64,000 bases of DNA. It comes from Clostridia bacterium (lineage in GTDB: Bacteria > Bacillota > Clostridia > Oscillospirales > CAG-382). Positions 34,497-43,383 of the stretch are shown here, one piece after another (within the stretch, counting starts at the first letter, position 1; every line of letters begins with the position of its first letter). The notes below the pieces were generated by a model, which had not been told where the DNA came from, did not search any database, and saw nothing but the letters and a program-made list of their open reading frames with translations. The stretch covers positions 1 to 64,000 of the forward strand of contig JAFYPA010000003.1 in the NCBI GenBank assembly GCA_017560085.1, read 5' to 3'. Made by a program: the position numbers and the translations under genes.

Positions 34497-35366
34497 ATGG
34501 CTGAAAACAACAAGAAGGCTCCGATAAACGGAATTAACCTGAGAATAAAGTCTATGTATCCCAATATGGGTGCGGCGGAAAAGAAGGTTGCCGACTGGAT
34601 TGTCAAAAATCCCGGTGCCGTTACAGATAAATCAATAGTTGAGCTTTCTGACCTAACAGGTGCCAGCGAGGCGACAATTGCCCGCTTCTCAAGAAGGCTC
34701 GGCTACGGAGGCTTCCAGGAAATGAAGATTTCCGTTGCCAAGGACACCTCCGACGAGGGCAGAATTATACACGAAAAGGTACAGAAGAGCGACACCTGTC
34801 AGGAGATATTCGGCAAGGTTGTCAGCGGTATTGATGAGACTCTTATGCACACAAGAAAAATTCTCGATTCGGAAAGGCTTCAGCGTGCGGCGGAGGTTAT
34901 TCACGATGCGAGAAAGCTTCTTGTTCTCGGACTTGGTGCTTCGGCGAGCGTTGCTATGGACGCGGCTCACAAGTTTCTTCGCGAGGGCATTGACTGCACC
35001 TATTCCTCGGACAACCATATGCAGGTAATTCTTGCATCCCATCTTTCGGAAAAGGATGCGGTGCTTGCCATTTCCCATTCGGGTGCTTCAAGGGACATAA
35101 TAGAGGCTCTTGAGGTGGCGAAGTCCTGCGGTGCTACCACAATTTCCATTTCAAACTACGGCAAGAATCCGATTGAGAAGTTTTCCGACATCAGCCTTTT
35201 CACGGCATCGGACGAAACTCAGTTCAGAAATCTTGCGCTTTCCTCGAGAATTGCTCAGCTTTCCATTATTGACACGATGTATCTTTATATTGCAATGCGC
35301 CGTGACAAGTCGGCTCTTGCGGCTATAAGCAAGGTAGAGGAAGCTCTTACCACGAAAAAAATCTGA
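34497..35366 (+). CDS. MurR/RpiR family regulator with SIS domain
   Basis: 289 residues. N-terminal helix-turn-helix (about 10-85): MGAAEKKVADWIVKNPG, SDLTGASEATIARFSRRLGYGGFQEMK. C-terminal SIS sugar-phosphate-binding domain (about 120-280): LLVLGLGASASVAMDAAHKFL and AVLAISHSGASRDIIEALEVAK. Senses a phosphorylated sugar. No adjoining sugar gene, so the target is unclear; it lies 32 bases before the CPBP gene, with which it may be co-transcribed. Confidence 0.93.
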   Translation: MAENNKKAPINGINLRIKSMYPNMGAAEKKVADWIVKNPGAVTDKSIVELSDLTGASEATIARFSRRLGYGGFQEMKISVAKDTSDEGRIIHEKVQKSDTCQEIFGKVVSGIDETLMHTRKILDSERLQRAAEVIHDARKLLVLGLGASASVAMDAAHKFLREGIDCTYSSDNHMQVILASHLSEKDAVLAISHSGASRDIIEALEVAKSCGATTISISNYGKNPIEKFSDISLFTASDETQFRNLALSSRIAQLSIIDTMYLYIAMRRDKSALAAISKVEEALTTKKI

Positions 35367-35397
35367 ATGCTTTCACTTTTTTGAAAGGAGAACGGTC

Positions 35398-36456
35398 TTG
35401 GACGGTCTTGGATTTAACCTTGATGACGATATACGATCTAAGGTATACAAGCGCATAAGAAAAAGAGAGCTTCGTAACTCTATGCTGCTTGCCTGCATAC
35501 TTGCGCTTTCCACTTATGTCGGTGCGTATGCTATGCAGTATATTATGGACTTTGCACTGATTCTTTCGGGAGCATCGTCGTCGGCTCTTCTTTCGGAGCT
35601 TACGGATGTTGCGGTTTACACCGTGCAGATGATTACTCCCGTGATAGTTTACTTTGCCGTAAGGGGCAAGGGCTTTGCCGACATATTCACGGTACGGGAC
35701 GAGCTTGATTACGACTGGGAGCCCGAGAAAATCAGCGTCGGCGGTGTGTTTGCATATTTCCTTGTTGCATTTTCATTTTCCTCGGTGCTTGCGATCTTCG
35801 GGTCAATATTTACGGGCATTGTTTCGGATGTGCTTTCCTCCTTTTCGGAGGCGCTTGTACTGGATCCGCAGGCATTTGCACTTCCCGTGTCAACGGGCTC
35901 GGCGGAGTTTACGGTAAGTATAATTTCCGTTGCGGTTCTGCCTGCCATCCTTGAGGAGATTTTCTTCAGAGGCGTGCTTCTGTCCGAATTTATAAGGTAC
36001 GGCAAAACCTTTGCGGTTGTTGCAAGTGCGGTATTCTTTGCCTCGGTGCACGGAAGTGCGGAGCAGATGGTTTTCAGCTTCGGTTACGGCGTTATTTTCG
36101 GAATAATTGCGGTAAAGACGGGCTCGATTACGGTGGGGATACTCATTCATCTTCTCAATAATGCATATGCTCAGATTTCTCAGTATTACTCGGTTGCCTG
36201 TCAGTCGCAGCTTGTTGATGATATTTTGTTCGTGATGGATATCGTACTTATTGTCGGCGGTCTTGCGGTGATAATTTACAAGATATGCACGGACAGTCTT
36301 TTGTATCACGAGCGTGACGATTCCTGCAAGGGTGCGGGTGAGCTTACGGGCAAGGAGACCTTTTCGGCCTTTCTTTCTCCCGTGATGTTCATTTATTATG
36401 CTCTTGTGATTTATGAGACATATGCTGTGTATTTTTATTATAACCTTGTAAAATAA
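35398..36456 (+). CDS. CPBP family intramembrane glutamic endopeptidase
   Basis: 352 residues, about eight membrane helices. Motif 1 is EEIFFRG (about residue 185), motif 2 FFASVHGSAEQMVFSF with its His, motif 3 GILIHLLNNAYAQ with His and Asn: a complete CPBP (Abi) active site. TTG start at 35398 after an AAGGAG box; the start region contains a 10-base tandem ACGGTCTTGG. CPBP proteases process prenylated or bacteriocin-related membrane proteins; the role here is unknown. Confidence 0.9.
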   Translation: MDGLGFNLDDDIRSKVYKRIRKRELRNSMLLACILALSTYVGAYAMQYIMDFALILSGASSSALLSELTDVAVYTVQMITPVIVYFAVRGKGFADIFTVRDELDYDWEPEKISVGGVFAYFLVAFSFSSVLAIFGSIFTGIVSDVLSSFSEALVLDPQAFALPVSTGSAEFTVSIISVAVLPAILEEIFFRGVLLSEFIRYGKTFAVVASAVFFASVHGSAEQMVFSFGYGVIFGIIAVKTGSITVGILIHLLNNAYAQISQYYSVACQSQLVDDILFVMDIVLIVGGLAVIIYKICTDSLLYHERDDSCKGAGELTGKETFSAFLSPVMFIYYALVIYETYAVYFYYNLVK

Positions 36457-36480
36457 GTAAAGGGAAAGTGTCGTAAGAAA

Positions 36481-36987
36481 ATGAAAAAGGACATAATACC
36501 TATAAAGGAAAAAAGCACGGGCTACTATATGCGAGCCGCTCTGCGGTATGCGAAAAAGGCAGCAGATGAGGGCGAGGTGCCCGTCGGAGCCGTGGTTGTT
36601 TATGCGGGGCATATAATAGCGGGCGGCAGAAACAGACGGGAAAACGGCAGAAATGCTCTTTACCACGCGGAGCTTGAGGCGATAGACAAGGCGTGCAAAA
36701 GGCTTGGCGGATGGCGTCTTTTCGACTGTGATATGTATGTTACTCTCGAGCCCTGTCCGATGTGTGCGGGGGCTCTTATAAACTCAAGAATGAGAAGGGT
36801 TTACATCGGAGCGGCGGACAGCAAGGCGGGATGCTTCGGAAGCATTGCGGATATGAACACTCTCGGCTTTAACCACAAGCCCGAAATTGTATTCGGTGTG
36901 CTGGAGGAGGAATGCTCGGGAATTCTGAAGGAGTTCTTCCGTGGTCTTCGGGAGAGGAAGAAGGAAAAGCGCACGGCTGAGGAATAA
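36481..36987 (+). CDS. tadA: tRNA-specific adenosine deaminase TadA
   Basis: 168 residues. Zinc and catalytic motifs are present: ALYHAELEAID (HAE) and TLEPCPMCAGALINSR (PCxxC). Converts A34 to inosine in tRNA-Arg(ACG). About 16 residues longer at the N-terminus than usual; the alternative start is the ATG at 36529, but neither has a strong ribosome binding site. It is 24 bases after the CPBP gene. An SRP RNA, often near tadA in Firmicutes, was sought and not found. Confidence 0.94.
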   Translation: MKKDIIPIKEKSTGYYMRAALRYAKKAADEGEVPVGAVVVYAGHIIAGGRNRRENGRNALYHAELEAIDKACKRLGGWRLFDCDMYVTLEPCPMCAGALINSRMRRVYIGAADSKAGCFGSIADMNTLGFNHKPEIVFGVLEEECSGILKEFFRGLRERKKEKRTAEE

Positions 36988-37114
36988 ATTTCCGCTCTTG
37001 TCAAAAAAAGAAATGAAATGTGATATATAATTTCACAAAGATGTAGTATAATTCATTGGTGAAGGGGCTTTGCTCCCTTATAAAGAACAGTAAAATCCCA
37101 AAGAGGTTATCGAA

Positions 37115-38113
37115 ATGTTGAAAAGCTTGATTATCGGCTGTGGCGCGATTTCTCACGTCCACGTAAATTCAATAAAGGAAAACGGCGGAAAAATTCTTGC
37201 CGTATGCGATATAAAGGAAGAAAGGGCGACGGCTCTTGCAAAGGAAGCGGGCTGTGACAAGACATACACCGACTACAAGGTGATGCTCGCGGAAAACAAG
37301 GATGCCGACGTGGTTCACGTTTGCACGCCCCATTATCTTCACGCACAGATGGCGATTTTTGCTATGGAGTGCGGCTTTGACGTATATCTCGAAAAGCCCT
37401 GCGCGATGGATGCGGATGAGGCTCTTGAGATTGTGCGTGTGTCGGACAGCACGGGAAGAAGGGTATGCGTATCCTTCCAGAACAGACTTGTCAAGACCAC
37501 CTCTGCCGCAAAGAGCGTTATAGAATCGGGCAGGCTCGGAAGACTTCTCGGAATAAAGGGTATTGTTACCTGGGAGAGAAGCGGTGCATATTACAGCGAA
37601 AGCGGCTGGAGAGGCACCTGGGCTACAGAGGGTGGCGGTGTTCTTATGAATCAGTCGATACATACTCTTGACCTGCTTTATTATTTCGGCGGTAAGGTTA
37701 AGAAGGTTGAGGGCAGTGTGGCGCTCAGAAAGAACGGCAACGTTTCCGAGGTTGAGGACACGGCTGAGGCTACAATCTGGTTTGAGAGCGGTGCTACGGC
37801 TATATTCTATGCCACAAACTGTCACGTAATTTCAAATCCCGCGGAAATAGAGCTTGTGCTCGAGAAGGGAAGCCTTCTTATTTCCAACGACATTCTTTAC
37901 GAGAGAGTGGACGGAAGACTCAAGGAATACACCGAGAACAACGAAACTCCCCTCGGTAAGAGTGTATGGGGCTCGGGACACATTGCTATGATTGGTGCGT
38001 TCTATGATGCGATAGAGGGCAAGCAGTCATATTACTGCGACATAAGAGATGCTTATCAGGTTCTCGAGATAATAGGAAGCATTTACTCCACCAGCGCAAA
38101 CAAGCTCAGATAG
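37115..38113 (+). CDS. Gfo/Idh/MocA family oxidoreductase 2
   Basis: 332 residues. SLIIGCGAISHVHVNSI Rossmann start, CTPHYLHAQMAIFAMECGFDVYLEKPCAM with EKP, and GGGVLMNQSIHTLDLLYYFGG carrying the conserved His. Only about as close to the copy at 23438 as family members usually are. NAD(P)-dependent sugar or inositol derivative dehydrogenase; substrate unknown. Stands alone with a TATAAT-type -10 about 70 bases upstream. Confidence 0.92.
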   Translation: MLKSLIIGCGAISHVHVNSIKENGGKILAVCDIKEERATALAKEAGCDKTYTDYKVMLAENKDADVVHVCTPHYLHAQMAIFAMECGFDVYLEKPCAMDADEALEIVRVSDSTGRRVCVSFQNRLVKTTSAAKSVIESGRLGRLLGIKGIVTWERSGAYYSESGWRGTWATEGGGVLMNQSIHTLDLLYYFGGKVKKVEGSVALRKNGNVSEVEDTAEATIWFESGATAIFYATNCHVISNPAEIELVLEKGSLLISNDILYERVDGRLKEYTENNETPLGKSVWGSGHIAMIGAFYDAIEGKQSYYCDIRDAYQVLEIIGSIYSTSANKLR

Positions 38114-38128
38114 TTTTTTGAAAAATAT

Positions 38129-38200
38129 AATCCTCCCGTCATATTTTTGCAAGGCACGGAATATAGTGTGCTACAGAGCAAAAGTAATTTCGGGAGGATT
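38129..38200 (+). promoter_or_regulatory. inverted repeat that can hide the ribosome binding site
   Basis: AATCCTCCCG (38129-38138) is the exact reverse complement of CGGGAGGATT (38191-38200), which contains the ribosome binding site of the DUF4830-like gene (ATG 38205). The loop is 52 bases. It may regulate translation, or, because T-runs follow, terminate the upstream Gfo/Idh transcript. Confidence 0.6.
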
Positions 38201-38204
38201 TTTT

Positions 38205-38729
38205 ATGTTTGTTTATTCGCTTAAGGCTTCCAGAATAAAGCTTCTGGGGCTCAGCCTTCTTTGTGCGGTGGTGCTTGGGTCCGCACTTGCATATCTTTTC
38301 CACGGGGGAAATGCTCCGGAGCTGTCTCTTGCGGCGGCGCAGGGGCGGGAAATCCGTTTTGACGGGATAAAGACGGATGAGGATCTGTACAGATTCGTGC
38401 AGTCGCTCGGTATTGAAATCAAGACGCCTGCGTACAACAAGGCGGAGGTTGATCTTCCGAGGGTTTTCGATGCGGTTTACAACAAGTACAACGCCATTCA
38501 GAAGCAGCAGGGCTTCGACCTTACAAAGTACTGCGGAAAGACGCTTCGGAGGTATACCTTTGAGGTTACCAATTATCCTCTTGCTCAGCACGGAATAAAT
38601 GACGGAGCGAAGGTATATCTTACGGTTTTCGTGCACAAGAGCAAGGTTGTGGGCGGTGATATCTCCTGCCGTGAGGGTGGCGGTCTTGTAACTACCTTCG
38701 TTGACTTTATTCCCACGGAAAAGCTGTAA
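38205..38729 (+). CDS. DUF4830-like membrane-anchored protein
   Basis: 174 residues from the ATG at 38205, preferred over upstream starts because of the adjacent GGGAGG. One N-terminal membrane helix (about 15-33: LLGLSLLCAVVLGSALAYLF) and an extracytoplasmic globular part. DDLYRFVQSLG-like and YEVTNYP-like segments resemble DUF4830 proteins of Clostridia, function unknown. Ends with a terminator shared with the converging P-type-like gene. Confidence 0.72.
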   Translation: MFVYSLKASRIKLLGLSLLCAVVLGSALAYLFHGGNAPELSLAAAQGREIRFDGIKTDEDLYRFVQSLGIEIKTPAYNKAEVDLPRVFDAVYNKYNAIQKQQGFDLTKYCGKTLRRYTFEVTNYPLAQHGINDGAKVYLTVFVHKSKVVGGDISCREGGGLVTTFVDFIPTEKL

Positions 38730-38739
38730 ATACAAAAGC

Positions 38740-38773
38740 ATCCCGACTGACGGAAAATCAGTCGGGATTTTGT
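38740..38773. terminator. bidirectional terminator
   Basis: ATCCCGACTGA (38740-38750) pairs with TCAGTCGGGAT (38758-38768), then TTTTG; A-rich on the other side. Confidence 0.85.
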
Positions 38774-38774
38774 G

Positions 38775-41237
38775 TTACTTATTGAAATAGGATACTGCCG
38801 CTACGGGAATGAGCCAGAACAGCTGGATGATAAGACAGAAGGTGATATCAAGTGAGCCGTTGGTTATCATCATAAGTGCGGAGAGGGCTGCGCACATAAC
38901 TGCGCTTATGATTTTTATTACGTTGTTTATCTTTACGTTTCTTCCCGTTCTCTCGCAGATAAGGAGCATTTCAAGGAAATTGTGTACGCTTCCGAGGGCG
39001 ATAACGCCTGAGCTTACCTTTGTCTTTACTGCGGGAATGTCGCTTGCACTGTTGCCCTTGATTACGCTAAGAGCATAGTTTGCTTTTTCAAGACCACCGA
39101 ATACGAGGTCGTTGTTGATACAAGGGTCGAGGGTCTTTACGCCTACGCAGAGGTTTGCGTCGTGAAGCTCACGGAGTGTCTTTTCGAAGGAGGGATTCAT
39201 GGAATACTTTATGTAGAACTTTGCGAGTATTCTGCCGCCGCATACCATAAAGAGGATGCTTCCGTGGGACTGCTCGAAGGAGGAGTCGGCACTGTCCGTG
39301 ATGATTCTTATGCCGTTTGCACCGAGATAGGAGGCTGTTGCAAGGCATACGTCTCTGCCGTCAACATTTACCTCGATTGCATCGGGATATACCTTTACGA
39401 GCTTCACCTCGGAGCTCTGGCTCTTGGTGTCTACTATCTTTGTGAAGATTTTTGAGAGCGGTCCGCCGATTTTTCCGTAAATCTTGGACATTATGATAAC
39501 CGCTTCGTCAAGTGCCATACCGCCGTAGGTTTTGATGATGGAGATTCTTACATCCTTGGGGAGGAACACCTCTGTGTCCTCAAAGGCTACTACGGAAAGT
39601 CCCTTGTATTCCTCGCTGGCGTTCTGACCGATGAGGGTTGCGTTAATGCTCTTGCCGAGCTTTGTTGCGATGAACTTGGGAAGTGCGGATATGAAGAAGG
39701 TGTTTATCGGAATGGAGGAAACGAGAATGATTGTGAGCCCCGTCATACCTGCGTAAATCTTTTCGGAAATGCTGATATCCGTTGTGAATACCGCAACGAA
39801 GATACCTACGAGCAATGCGATAATTGCGAGGATGAATGTCATTTTACCGAGCTTCTTTTCGTCCTCGGGTCTCTTGTCGTTTCTGCCTACGAAGCCCTCG
39901 TAAACGGAGCCCTTGCATACGGAGATTACCTTTGCCTTTTCAAGGTTTATGTGGGAGGCGAAGGGACTGCATTCAAGGGAGTTCGTTCCGAGCTCGTATG
40001 CGCCGTATTTATTGGAAACGGAGGAGGCTATTCTGTAGGCCTTGTCGTCTGCGCTGGCGCGGAGATAGTTATATACCGCAAGAGCGAGTATTGAGAGGCA
40101 TCCCATACAGCAGAACATATTTACCTTTACGGAGCTTGCAAGAATTACTGTTATGATTGCGTGAAGCGTACAAACGGTAAACACCGTAAGAGTGCAGGAT
40201 GCGGGGGAGAATCTTCTGTCAAGTGCGGACCAGAAGCCCTGAACGAGGCTGTCAAGCACGCATATTGCGGAGAAGCACATAACCTGAAGGTCTATAAGTG
40301 CCACGAAGGCGGGATTGTTACGAGCACTGAGGAATGAAGGAAGCGAGAATGTTCCCGCAATGCCGAGCTCAAGGTAGAGGCCGACAAGAAGGAAGAATGC
40401 CGCTCCGACAAGGGAGATGAGTGCACGGCACTTCTTGAGGTAGTAGTGTCTCTGTCCCTCGTTTACCGCGTCGGGGTCTGCCATATTGATTTCCTCGTAT
40501 GCGCCGAGCTCCTTGGCTATTTTGTTGTGCTCGGACTTCTTCTTTTTGCGTTCCTTTTCCGTCTCTTCGTCATCGTCATCGGTGGAAAGTCCGAAGAGCT
40601 TTCCGAGGGAGCTGTTGACGTCGGGCTGCTTTGATGCGGGCGCGGAGCTGTCGCTCTCTGTTTCCTTTGCTTCGGGTGTGTTGTCGCCCTCGAAGTCGTC
40701 AAAGTTTATTTCGCCGCTGTCTGCGTCATCCTCGGCAGGCTTTGCCTTGGGGGCGGGAGTGTATATCTTGGTGTCGTCGTCTTCCTCTGTGTCCTCTGCC
40801 TCGAAGGTGTCCTCCTCGTGGATGTCGGAGGGAGTGTCTGCCTCTTCCTCCTCGGCTTCCTCGGCGTCCGCGTTTTCTGCGGTTATGATGTCGCTTTGGA
40901 TTTCCCCGGAGTTTTCACCGTCGTCCTCGGAGAAGGGGATTTCCGCATCTGATTCGGATTCCTCCGCTTCTTCGATGGGGAGCTCCTCCTCTGTGGGCTC
41001 CTGCGCCGTTTCTTCCTCGGCAGGCTTATCCTTTTCGGAGGAGTCGTTCAGAATGTTATCAAGCCAAGCAAGGTTTTCCGCGTGGGAATCCTCGAATATT
41101 TTATCAAGATTTTTCATTGCATCGTCAAACTTGTTTGATGCACCTTCTGTGCTTTTGGGAGTGCCGATGTCGTCGAGTATGCTGTCAATGGTAACGGAGC
41201 TCTTGGTGCTTTCCGATGCATTTGAGTTGTTCTGCAT
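38775..41237 (-). CDS. P-type ATPase-like membrane protein lacking the phosphorylation aspartate
   Basis: 820 residues. Residues 1-250 are acidic, Glu/Asp/Ser-rich and probably disordered. Hydrophobic helices lie at about 271-295, 312-330, 350-366, 372-390, 465-485, 495-520 and two at the end (775-815). The order matches the P-type ATPase core: a membrane Pro (SSIP, 507-510) and a LPKFIATKLGKSI stretch, then SVVAFEDTEVFLP at 548-560 where the family has the DKTGT phosphorylation loop. Here the Asp is replaced by Glu and the loop by DTEV. The P-domain TGDN is replaced by KTLDP (701-705) and GDGxND is not found, while the region SSGVIALGS then CERTGRNVKINN mirrors the usual end of the P-domain. 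It looks like a non-catalytic relative (inference). It starts 50 bases after rlmB and is probably co-transcribed. Confidence 0.72.
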   Translation of the reverse strand: MQNNSNASESTKSSVTIDSILDDIGTPKSTEGASNKFDDAMKNLDKIFEDSHAENLAWLDNILNDSSEKDKPAEEETAQEPTEEELPIEEAEESESDAEIPFSEDDGENSGEIQSDIITAENADAEEAEEEEADTPSDIHEEDTFEAEDTEEDDDTKIYTPAPKAKPAEDDADSGEINFDDFEGDNTPEAKETESDSSAPASKQPDVNSSLGKLFGLSTDDDDEETEKERKKKKSEHNKIAKELGAYEEINMADPDAVNEGQRHYYLKKCRALISLVGAAFFLLVGLYLELGIAGTFSLPSFLSARNNPAFVALIDLQVMCFSAICVLDSLVQGFWSALDRRFSPASCTLTVFTVCTLHAIITVILASSVKVNMFCCMGCLSILALAVYNYLRASADDKAYRIASSVSNKYGAYELGTNSLECSPFASHINLEKAKVISVCKGSVYEGFVGRNDKRPEDEKKLGKMTFILAIIALLVGIFVAVFTTDISISEKIYAGMTGLTIILVSSIPINTFFISALPKFIATKLGKSINATLIGQNASEEYKGLSVVAFEDTEVFLPKDVRISIIKTYGGMALDEAVIIMSKIYGKIGGPLSKIFTKIVDTKSQSSEVKLVKVYPDAIEVNVDGRDVCLATASYLGANGIRIITDSADSSFEQSHGSILFMVCGGRILAKFYIKYSMNPSFEKTLRELHDANLCVGVKTLDPCINNDLVFGGLEKANYALSVIKGNSASDIPAVKTKVSSGVIALGSVHNFLEMLLICERTGRNVKINNVIKIISAVMCAALSALMMITNGSLDITFCLIIQLFWLIPVAAVSYFNK

Positions 41238-41287
41238 AACGCTGTCTTCCTTTCCCGTATTTTATCTTTTTCTTCTGTTACTTTCGG

Positions 41288-42238
41288 TTACTTGCAGTCT
41301 CTCTGCTTGATAGCCTCATACAGCAGCACTGCCGCCGCCGTTGAAACATTGAGCGAGTTTACCTTGCCCTTCATGGGGATGGAAACGATAAAGTCGGAGT
41401 TTTTCTTTACGATATCCGAAACGCCGTTTTCTTCGCTTCCGAGAACAATTGCACAGGGGCAGTCGTAGTCGGCATCGGTGTAGCTTGTGCCGTCGGCCTC
41501 CGCAGCGAAAATCCAGAAGCCGAGGTCCTTGAGCTTTCTTATTGTGTCGCTGATGTTGGAGCACTTAACTGCCGCAATATGCTCTGTTGCTCCTGCGGAT
41601 GCCTTTACAACAGCGGGAGTGATGCCTGCCGCACGTCTCTTGGGGAGTATGATTCCGTGAGCGCCCGCGCCCTCGGCACATCTTATAATCGCACCGAGAT
41701 TGTGGGGGTCGGAGATGCCGTCGCAGATTACGATAAGGGGCTTTTCGCCTCTTTCCTCTGCGATTGCGATAACATCCTCAAGGGAAACGTATTCCATTTC
41801 GGAGGCAATTGCAACGATGCCCTGATGCTGCTCGTAGCCGCAAAGAGCGTCAAGCTTTTTCTTGTCCGTTTCGATTACGGGAATGCCTCTTTCTATTGCC
41901 TGGGCAACAAGTACGGTGATTGAGCCCTCTCTGTCGCCCTCTCTTACGAAGATTTTTTCTATGTCACGGCCTGACTTCAGAAGCTCTCTTACCGCGTTTC
42001 TGCCGGGAATTGAGCCGTTGGAAAGCTCCTCCTCGTATCCGCCGTTTTCCTTTGCGGGACGCTCGGAATATGTATTTCTGCCGCCTTTTCCCGTGTCCTT
42101 TCTGAAGTTGTCCTTTTTAAAGCTGTCCTTTTTATATCCGTCTTTTTTGAAGCCGTCCTTCTTAAAGCCATCCTTTTTGAAGCTTCTGTCGGATGAGCCT
42201 TTTCCGTAGGGCTTTTTTTCTTTATACTTATCGTTCAC
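41288..42238 (-). CDS. rlmB: RlmB-type 23S rRNA 2'-O-methyltransferase with repeat N-terminus
   Basis: 316 residues, GTG start. Residues 20-49 are six FKKDG-type pentads (FKKDG, FKKDG, FKKDG, YKKDS, FKKDN, FRKDT). After a linker comes the substrate-binding domain (about 78-150) and the SpoU/TrmH knot domain: DPHNLGAIIRCAEGAGAHGIILPKR, VLGSEENGVSD, IPMKGKVNSLNVSTAAAVLLYE. It methylates G2251 of 23S rRNA by homology. The basic extension is unusual and recurs in the flavin reductase at 44208. Spelled rlmB by domain match; a TrmH paralogue is a less likely alternative. Confidence 0.88.
   Translation of the reverse strand: MNDKYKEKKPYGKGSSDRSFKKDGFKKDGFKKDGYKKDSFKKDNFRKDTGKGGRNTYSERPAKENGGYEEELSNGSIPGRNAVRELLKSGRDIEKIFVREGDREGSITVLVAQAIERGIPVIETDKKKLDALCGYEQHQGIVAIASEMEYVSLEDVIAIAEERGEKPLIVICDGISDPHNLGAIIRCAEGAGAHGIILPKRRAAGITPAVVKASAGATEHIAAVKCSNISDTIRKLKDLGFWIFAAEADGTSYTDADYDCPCAIVLGSEENGVSDIVKKNSDFIVSIPMKGKVNSLNVSTAAAVLLYEAIKQRDCK
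42095..42181 (-). repeat. degenerate 15-base tandem repeat encoding FKKDG
   Basis: Six imperfect 15-base units inside the 5' end of rlmB, each coding for F/Y-K-K/R-D-x. The frame is preserved in every unit. Confidence 0.75.
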
Positions 42239-42478
42239 TGAGGTTTACGTTCCTTTCTGTGAAATGCGGATTATGCCGAGAAAGCATAGTTACCGAATCT
42301 AATTTTATACTTTACTATTATAACATACTTTTTTCGATTTGTACATAACAATTTCTTCAATGTTTACAATAATTTACAATTACTGCAAATTTTCGGCATA
42401 ATCTCGGCAATTTATGGCGGATTTTGTCGAAGCCTCAAGGAAAAATTCCGTCTGTGAAGGCGAAAAAGGCAAAAAAGA

Positions 42479-42513
42479 ACCGCTCTCGGGATGAGAACGG
42501 TCGGGATTTTTTA
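42479..42513 (-). terminator. terminator after the first MBL hydrolase gene
   Basis: ACCG-TCTC (42479-42487) pairs with GAGA-CGGT (42493-42501); on the minus strand TTCTTTTTT follows. The rest of the gap 42239-42522 holds the rlmB promoter (minus TATAAT near 42318) and no gene. Confidence 0.72.
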
Positions 42514-42522
42514 CTTTGCGAA

Positions 42523-43356
42523 TCAGAATTCTACCGTGAGTCCGTCGTATGCTGCGATAAAGCCGAGCTTTTCAGCCTCCGCTTCAAGCTCCTCTCTTGT
42601 GCCTCCGCAGTTGTGACAAAGGTGGGTGATTACCCATTTTGTGTCCTTGTCGCAGAGACCCAAATCGCAGAGCATTTGCTTTGTGTCGCTGCACGCCTTG
42701 AAGTTCATATGGAATCTGTCGCCCGAATTGAAGCCGTTTGTACAGTCGAAGGAAACAAGGTCGAGGTGCTTACCGCAATTTTTCAGATATTCCACAGTTT
42801 CCGCAGGAAGTCTTCCCGTGTCGTTTGCGTAGAAGATTGCCTTGCCGTCCTTTTCGATGATAAAGAGAACGGGGTCTGTATTCGGTGAGTGGTCGGCTCT
42901 TACGGGAGTGATGTCATATCCTTCCGCAGAGAAGGGCTCAAATGCCTTTATGAGATTTGCCGTAACTCTGTCGTCCTCAATTTCGTTGTTTTTGATAAGT
43001 GCGGCGATTTTTTCGTAGCCTACGCTTGTTGCGTAGAAGTCCAGCGGTGTGCCTTCGTTGTCAAGGATGGGGCTTACCGCCTTTTTTCTTGCCCAGATGT
43101 CACTTGTATAGAGGTGGTCACCGTGGGAATGGGTGACTATACAGGCGTGAATGCTCTGAAGATCAAGTCCGCCGTGGACTATGTGCATAAAGGTGTCGGG
43201 CGGAAAATCAACAAGAATTTTGTCGTCTATAAGAGCCTGATTTCTGCTTCTTATGTCTCTGCCGCCGTTTTTGATTGCGCTCTGACAAACGGGACACTTG
43301 CAGAAAAGAGAGGGAATACCCTCGGATGCGCCTGTGCCGAGATATTTGATTTTCAT
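42523..43356 (-). CDS. MBL-fold metallo-hydrolase 1 (PhnP-like)
   Basis: 277 residues. MKIKYLGTGASEGIPSLFCKCPVCQSA opens as in the PhnP/RNase Z-like branch with the zinc-binding CKCPVC element; VTHSHGDHLYTSD is the HxHxDH motif; DYNxTGR-like FYANDTGRLP, and VITHLCHNCGG at the C-terminus. PhnP-type enzymes cleave cyclic phosphate esters; the present substrate is unknown. It follows a paralogue (43384) by 27 bases. Strong ribosome binding site AAGGAG. Confidence 0.88.
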   Translation of the reverse strand: MKIKYLGTGASEGIPSLFCKCPVCQSAIKNGGRDIRSRNQALIDDKILVDFPPDTFMHIVHGGLDLQSIHACIVTHSHGDHLYTSDIWARKKAVSPILDNEGTPLDFYATSVGYEKIAALIKNNEIEDDRVTANLIKAFEPFSAEGYDITPVRADHSPNTDPVLFIIEKDGKAIFYANDTGRLPAETVEYLKNCGKHLDLVSFDCTNGFNSGDRFHMNFKACSDTKQMLCDLGLCDKDTKWVITHLCHNCGGTREELEAEAEKLGFIAAYDGLTVEF

Positions 43357-43383
43357 AATTTTTCTCCTTGTCGGTATGTAAAA

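Noticed and set aside
36988-37114. Signal recognition particle RNA after tadA
   Set aside because: Only a short GAAGGGGCTTTGCTCCCTT hairpin is present; the conserved SRP Alu/S-domain elements are not seen.
42095-42181. Tandem repeat considered as a CRISPR array
   Set aside because: Units are 15 bases, in frame and coding (FKKDG); no spacers of equal length and no cas genes nearby.
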